Below are positions 60,530 to 64,000 of a stretch of 64,000 nucleotides of DNA, piece after piece. The translations under genes were made by a program, and so were the position numbers. Every line of letters begins with the position of its first letter. Position 1 is the stretch's first letter. The stretch comes from Sphagnum compactum (Eukaryota > Bryophyta > Sphagnopsida > Sphagnales). Under the pieces are notes generated by a model. That model was given only the letters and a program-made list of their open reading frames with translations. It was not told where the DNA came from and searched no databases. The stretch covers positions 9,548,001 to 9,612,000 of the forward strand of contig OZ234497.1 in NCBI GenBank assembly GCA_965153455.1, written 5' to 3'.

Positions 60530-61913
60530 TTATTTGCATAACTTCATTTTTTGTAAATTAACATACTCAATTGAAACACATATTCAAAAATATGTAAATT
60601 TGAAAATTTATGTGCTATTCAGAATCTTGCATATATGTCCCCAAAAAATCCATATTTATAGATAAATATGTTTTGGCATTTAGGTCACAAAAGGGGTTAA
60701 ATATGCCTTAAACCCGAAAGCTTGTTAGTTTTTATTCATTAAATGGAGTTGCTGCATTTTAATTTTTGGGGGGGGCAATTAGTTAATTTAATTGACTCAT
60801 CACAAGAAAAAGCAAATAAAAATGTGAAACTTTTGGATGCTTCCCAAAACATAAGTTCCTATGTAAGGATGGGAAGTCTTTTCTTTGGCCAAACTATATA
60901 AATGAAAAGGTGAGAACTTTGAGCAAACCATATGGGATAAAGTTGAGGATTGTTAACATGTGATAAAAAATGCATATGCTAAGAGTAGTAGGTCTTTGGT
61001 AAATATATATTTTAAAATTTTAAATGGAAGACTCCCCTACTTTGGAGGGTCATAATTTTTCATGTTTTTTAATAGAATTAGATAATTCAAAAATCTATTT
61101 GAACACTTCAAAAATGAGTTCGAAATTAACTTTCGACTCTATCACCAACCAAATATTGACCATGACACCATTGTCTTTTGATACACTTAATGTTTAATGT
61201 CCACTCGTATGCATGTTTATTTTAGTCAAGGTTGAATTAAACATTTGATTCTTTCAATTTGACATTTTATTTGACCTTTGAAAATTGTTTTTAAAATTTC
61301 AAAATGTGAACATTTTCCTTCATCTTTAACTTATTAAATAAATAAAAATACACATTCGTTTTTTAACCCAAAAGGGGAAATATAATAAGGGGGTACACAA
61401 ACCCTACCCATCTACCATTTTTCATTTTATTTTTATATGTGAACTCTAACTCGATAAGTAACTTATCACTTAAATGGATTTTATCAAGATAAGTAACCAA
61501 AAAAATCCAAACATGCAAGCACATCTAATCAAAAAACGTAACAACTAATCGATATAAATCAAAATGGATTCACGATATTCACATCCAGTCATTGGTAAAA
61601 AAATTTAAATTAAAAAAAATTCTGAGAAAATAAAAAATGAAACATGATTCACTGAAATGGATTTGTGAAAATAAATAAATCATTCAACACTGATGTGTTG
61701 AATTTGTTAAGGTACTATGGTAGGTCAGGGTCTCCATTAAATGTCCTATGAGTGGAATATTGTTGTTCATGCCCCAGTTTCATGCAAGACATTAAACACC
61801 TCCATTGTTGTGCAGTTCAATTGCAAGGTTTGATTTGAAAATTTAGAAAGTAAAAAAAAATACAAATTCAATTTTGAAATCCATTTTTATTTATAAGAAT
61901 ATTTGAAAAAGAT

Positions 61914-61949
<36 letters not shown>

Positions 61950-62810
61950 ATTTTCAAACTCAATTACCATACTTTTAAATATATATATATTTAAAATCAC
62001 AAATAATTTAATCAATGTTGAACTGGGCCAAGTATTATGGTATGGGAATATGAACATTCTTTTGGTAAGTGAAATTTAGTTGCATATCAATACACATGGC
62101 GAAATATAATTACGAAAAATGTAGCAACTTACTTAAGTATTTAAGAAGTAAAATTAGGAGCAAAGAAATATTAAAATCTCCAAATTACTACCATTACTTC
62201 AATTCTCATGGTTGTCGTTGAAGGCATGCCATGGACCACATTCAATGTGCAAGGAGCACTCTAAATCCTAAAAACTATGTGAAGCTTCAAACTCTTACAA
62301 GAGAGACAATGTGATCCAAAAGTGGGAATAATTGGTAAGAAACATGATTATTGCAAAAGACAAACCAGTTTGGTCACATAGCACCCTAGGTAAGAAATTG
62401 CATCTTATTGGGGACAATACGTGTAAACCCTAGGTATGCTGAATGGATCATACGAGGCTCTATGTGCATGACATGGTCATATGCTTTAACCATATTCACA
62501 TATTAGGGATTCACCTACTCCAGTACAACACTGGTTAAAACTTCCCAACTTCATTACTTATGAGACATTTAACCTATTCTGTTGAACATTGGGAATTGGC
62601 CATGCCCAAAAATCTCTCAAACTTGGGTTATAGTGTGGATAATTGAAGACGCCCATGTCATTGAATAATATGGTTTTGTGCCTTTAATTAACTATGGGCA
62701 AGGAAGAATTTCAACCACATGTCAAATAGGTATGCCCTTGAATTATTTTATTCCGATATATATATGTGAAAGTTCAACTTTGGGCAAAGCTTATTGGAAA
62801 AAAGTGTGCT
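60530..62810. other. AT-rich intergenic DNA, no gene recognised
   Basis: Contains an (AT)n run at 61,915-61,946. No ORF of interest. Confidence 0.6.
61915..61946. repeat. (AT)n microsatellite
   Basis: Uninterrupted AT run of 16 units. Confidence 0.95.
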
Positions 62811-62815
62811 GCTAA

Positions 62816-62886
62816 TGGGAACTTGGGGGAAGCCTTTGGGAACTTGATGGGAATCCTTGGCAACTCGATGGGAACACATTGGCGAC
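62816..62886. repeat. Minisatellite-like tandem repeat, about 21 bp x 3
   Basis: 'TGGGAACTTG(G/A)(G/T)GGGAA(G/T)CCT' type units followed by 'TGGCAACTCGATGGGAACAC'. Confidence 0.75.
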
Positions 62887-63300
62887 AAAATAAAATAAAT
62901 AAAAAATTCCCCCCTAAGTGGATCTAAAGCAATTCACCCCCAAATTAAATTTGCACATACCTATAAGGTAATGGCATTTGGGTCCTACATTGCTTGCATA
63001 TTACACATTATAGAATATACATTTGAAACATTGTAAATAGTGGCAAGGGAAATTCTTAGTCACCCTCAAGTGGAAATGGGCTTTCTGTGTACCTATTCAG
63101 CATAGGTAGGCACTGAGGTTGTTACGTTCTCCACAATGGGCACCCACAAGCCACACAAAGCACTTCTTCACAAAAATTTCATCAAAGAAGATAAATTGAA
63201 ATGAAGTGATTTTGGGGGGTTTCCAATCACCAAGATTCAAAATAAAAATAATAATAATAATAATTGCCAGATTCTATATTTGGTTCAAGTAGTTAGTGAA

Positions 63301-63392
63301 AAACATAGAATGATGCTAAAATAATCATATCTTGGTTATAGCCAAATTTGGCTGAATCTTCCCATGGATGATGGTCACTTTGGCGACATCAC
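63301..63392 (-). repeat. Dispersed repeat family R2, copy 2
   Basis: Reverse complement of 3,043-3,150, with the palindromic core AGCCAAATTTGGCT intact. Confidence 0.7.
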
Positions 63393-63540
63393 AAAAAAAA
63401 AAACACTACTTATTTGGGTCTTGTGTGTTTGCAATGTCACCACTACCCACTTGACAAAGATCAGCCAACTAACAAGCCCATGCAGAGTTTCCATTGTGCA
63501 AGAAGTCTCCAAAGCACAAAGCCTGTGATAGAATGGTTGT

Positions 63541-63555
63541 GTCAGTCAGTCAGTC
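63541..63555. repeat. (GTCA)n microsatellite
   Basis: GTCAGTCAGTCAGTCA, four units. Confidence 0.85.
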
Positions 63556-63610
63556 AACAGCTGGTTTCTCGTGTATTATCCCAATACACAATACTGACAG
63601 TGTTTTCTTG

Positions 63611-63969
63611 TAGCATCTCCCAACGGTGCTCAGTATGCAACCCTGCAAAAATATTTTTCACATCCAAGTTTAGTTATTTACTTTTTTGCAACCCCACCCA
63701 TAAAACTGAAACAGCAAATAGGTGGGGGACTACTAATAGCGAACCACCTGGACCAATCATTATGATAGGCCGATCAGAAGCACTCAGCAGCAGTCGGATC
63801 GTAGGTATATATTACTCTTTTGTGCAGGTGCCGTGTACCAGCCACCTCAAACTTTCCAATTATGCTGAGCCAAAATGATTTCCCTGAGCCAAACCGGCAT
63901 GATTTGACTTTTCTTCATCCAATTTTACTCTACAGGATCACATACTGAGCACCGCTGGAGATGCTCTTA
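63611..63969. mobile_element. MITE with GAGCATCTCC-type inverted ends
   Basis: The left arm (GCATCTCCCAACGGTGCTCA, then GTATG, from 63,613) and the reverse complement of the right arm (GAGCATCTCCAGCGGTGCTC, then AGTATG, ending 63,966) are inverted repeats of about 26 bp. Total length is about 359 bp with no transposase. The interior is less AT-rich than its surroundings. The right side is followed by TTA, a possible TTA/TAA target duplication, but the left end has lost a few bases, so the duplication cannot be confirmed. GAGCATCTCC-type ends are common in plant PIF/Harbinger-like MITEs; the assignment is inference. Confidence 0.7.
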
Positions 63970-64000
63970 CATCATATACACACAACACCCAATAATATTT

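Noticed and set aside
63414-63878. 154-codon plus ORF
   Set aside because: Crosses the left inverted end of the MITE and has no recognisable domain.
1-64000. CRISPR array, prophage, operon or bacterial-type system
   Set aside because: Intron-containing plant genes, microsatellites and eukaryotic transposons throughout; the tandem repeats lack unique regular spacers.
1-64000. Viral or organelle insertion
   Set aside because: No capsid, polymerase or organelle gene motif recognised by eye; the reverse transcriptase and gag pieces fit LINE, copia and LTR retrotransposons.

Overview
The window looks like nuclear DNA of a land plant, AT-rich and gene-poor. The evidence is two intron-containing, plant-type housekeeping genes, plant-type telomere-like repeats (GGGTTTA) and several classes of plant-like transposable elements. 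I cannot name the species. The sparse gene content and the kinds of transposon remnants fit a non-flowering lineage (fern, lycophyte, bryophyte or gymnosperm) better than a compact angiosperm, but that is inference.

Only two protein-coding genes can be supported. Both are on the minus strand and each sits in its own more GC-balanced island. At 27,982-30,548 is a three-exon gene for the ESCRT-I subunit VPS23/ELC (TSG101 family, 396 aa), which sorts ubiquitinated membrane cargo. At 42,102-46,442 is a four-exon gene for GINT1 (glucosamine inositolphosphorylceramide transferase, GT64 family, 772 aa), which glycosylates plant sphingolipids in the Golgi. Both models were assembled from the sequence: every junction is GT-AG and phase 0, and lengths match the known plant proteins. 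A GC-rich block with a TATA box lies upstream of GINT1 at about 47,350-47,760. The genes are about 11.5 kb apart and have no evident shared function.

The gap between them holds a decayed non-LTR retrotransposon (LINE, minus strand, 31,220-33,890) broken by a hAT-type DNA transposon (33,907-36,334) with recognisable inverted ends and an imperfect 8-bp target duplication. Next come a GC-rich, LTR-like block (37,640-38,580) and a Ty1/copia gag remnant (41,040-41,400) just beyond the 3' side of GINT1.

The rest (1-25,000 and 48,000-64,000) is AT-rich decayed repeat: two copies of a terminal-inverted-repeat element, one with a second such element nested in it; a short MITE at the right edge; tRNA-derived SINE-like units; a three-copy dispersed repeat of about 270 bp; a gag-like retroelement remnant; many degenerate tandem arrays; several near-perfect palindromes; and strikingly long G/C homopolymer tracts. 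No rRNA, tRNA gene, CRISPR array or viral gene was found. The most unusual content is this repeat architecture, not a new gene system.
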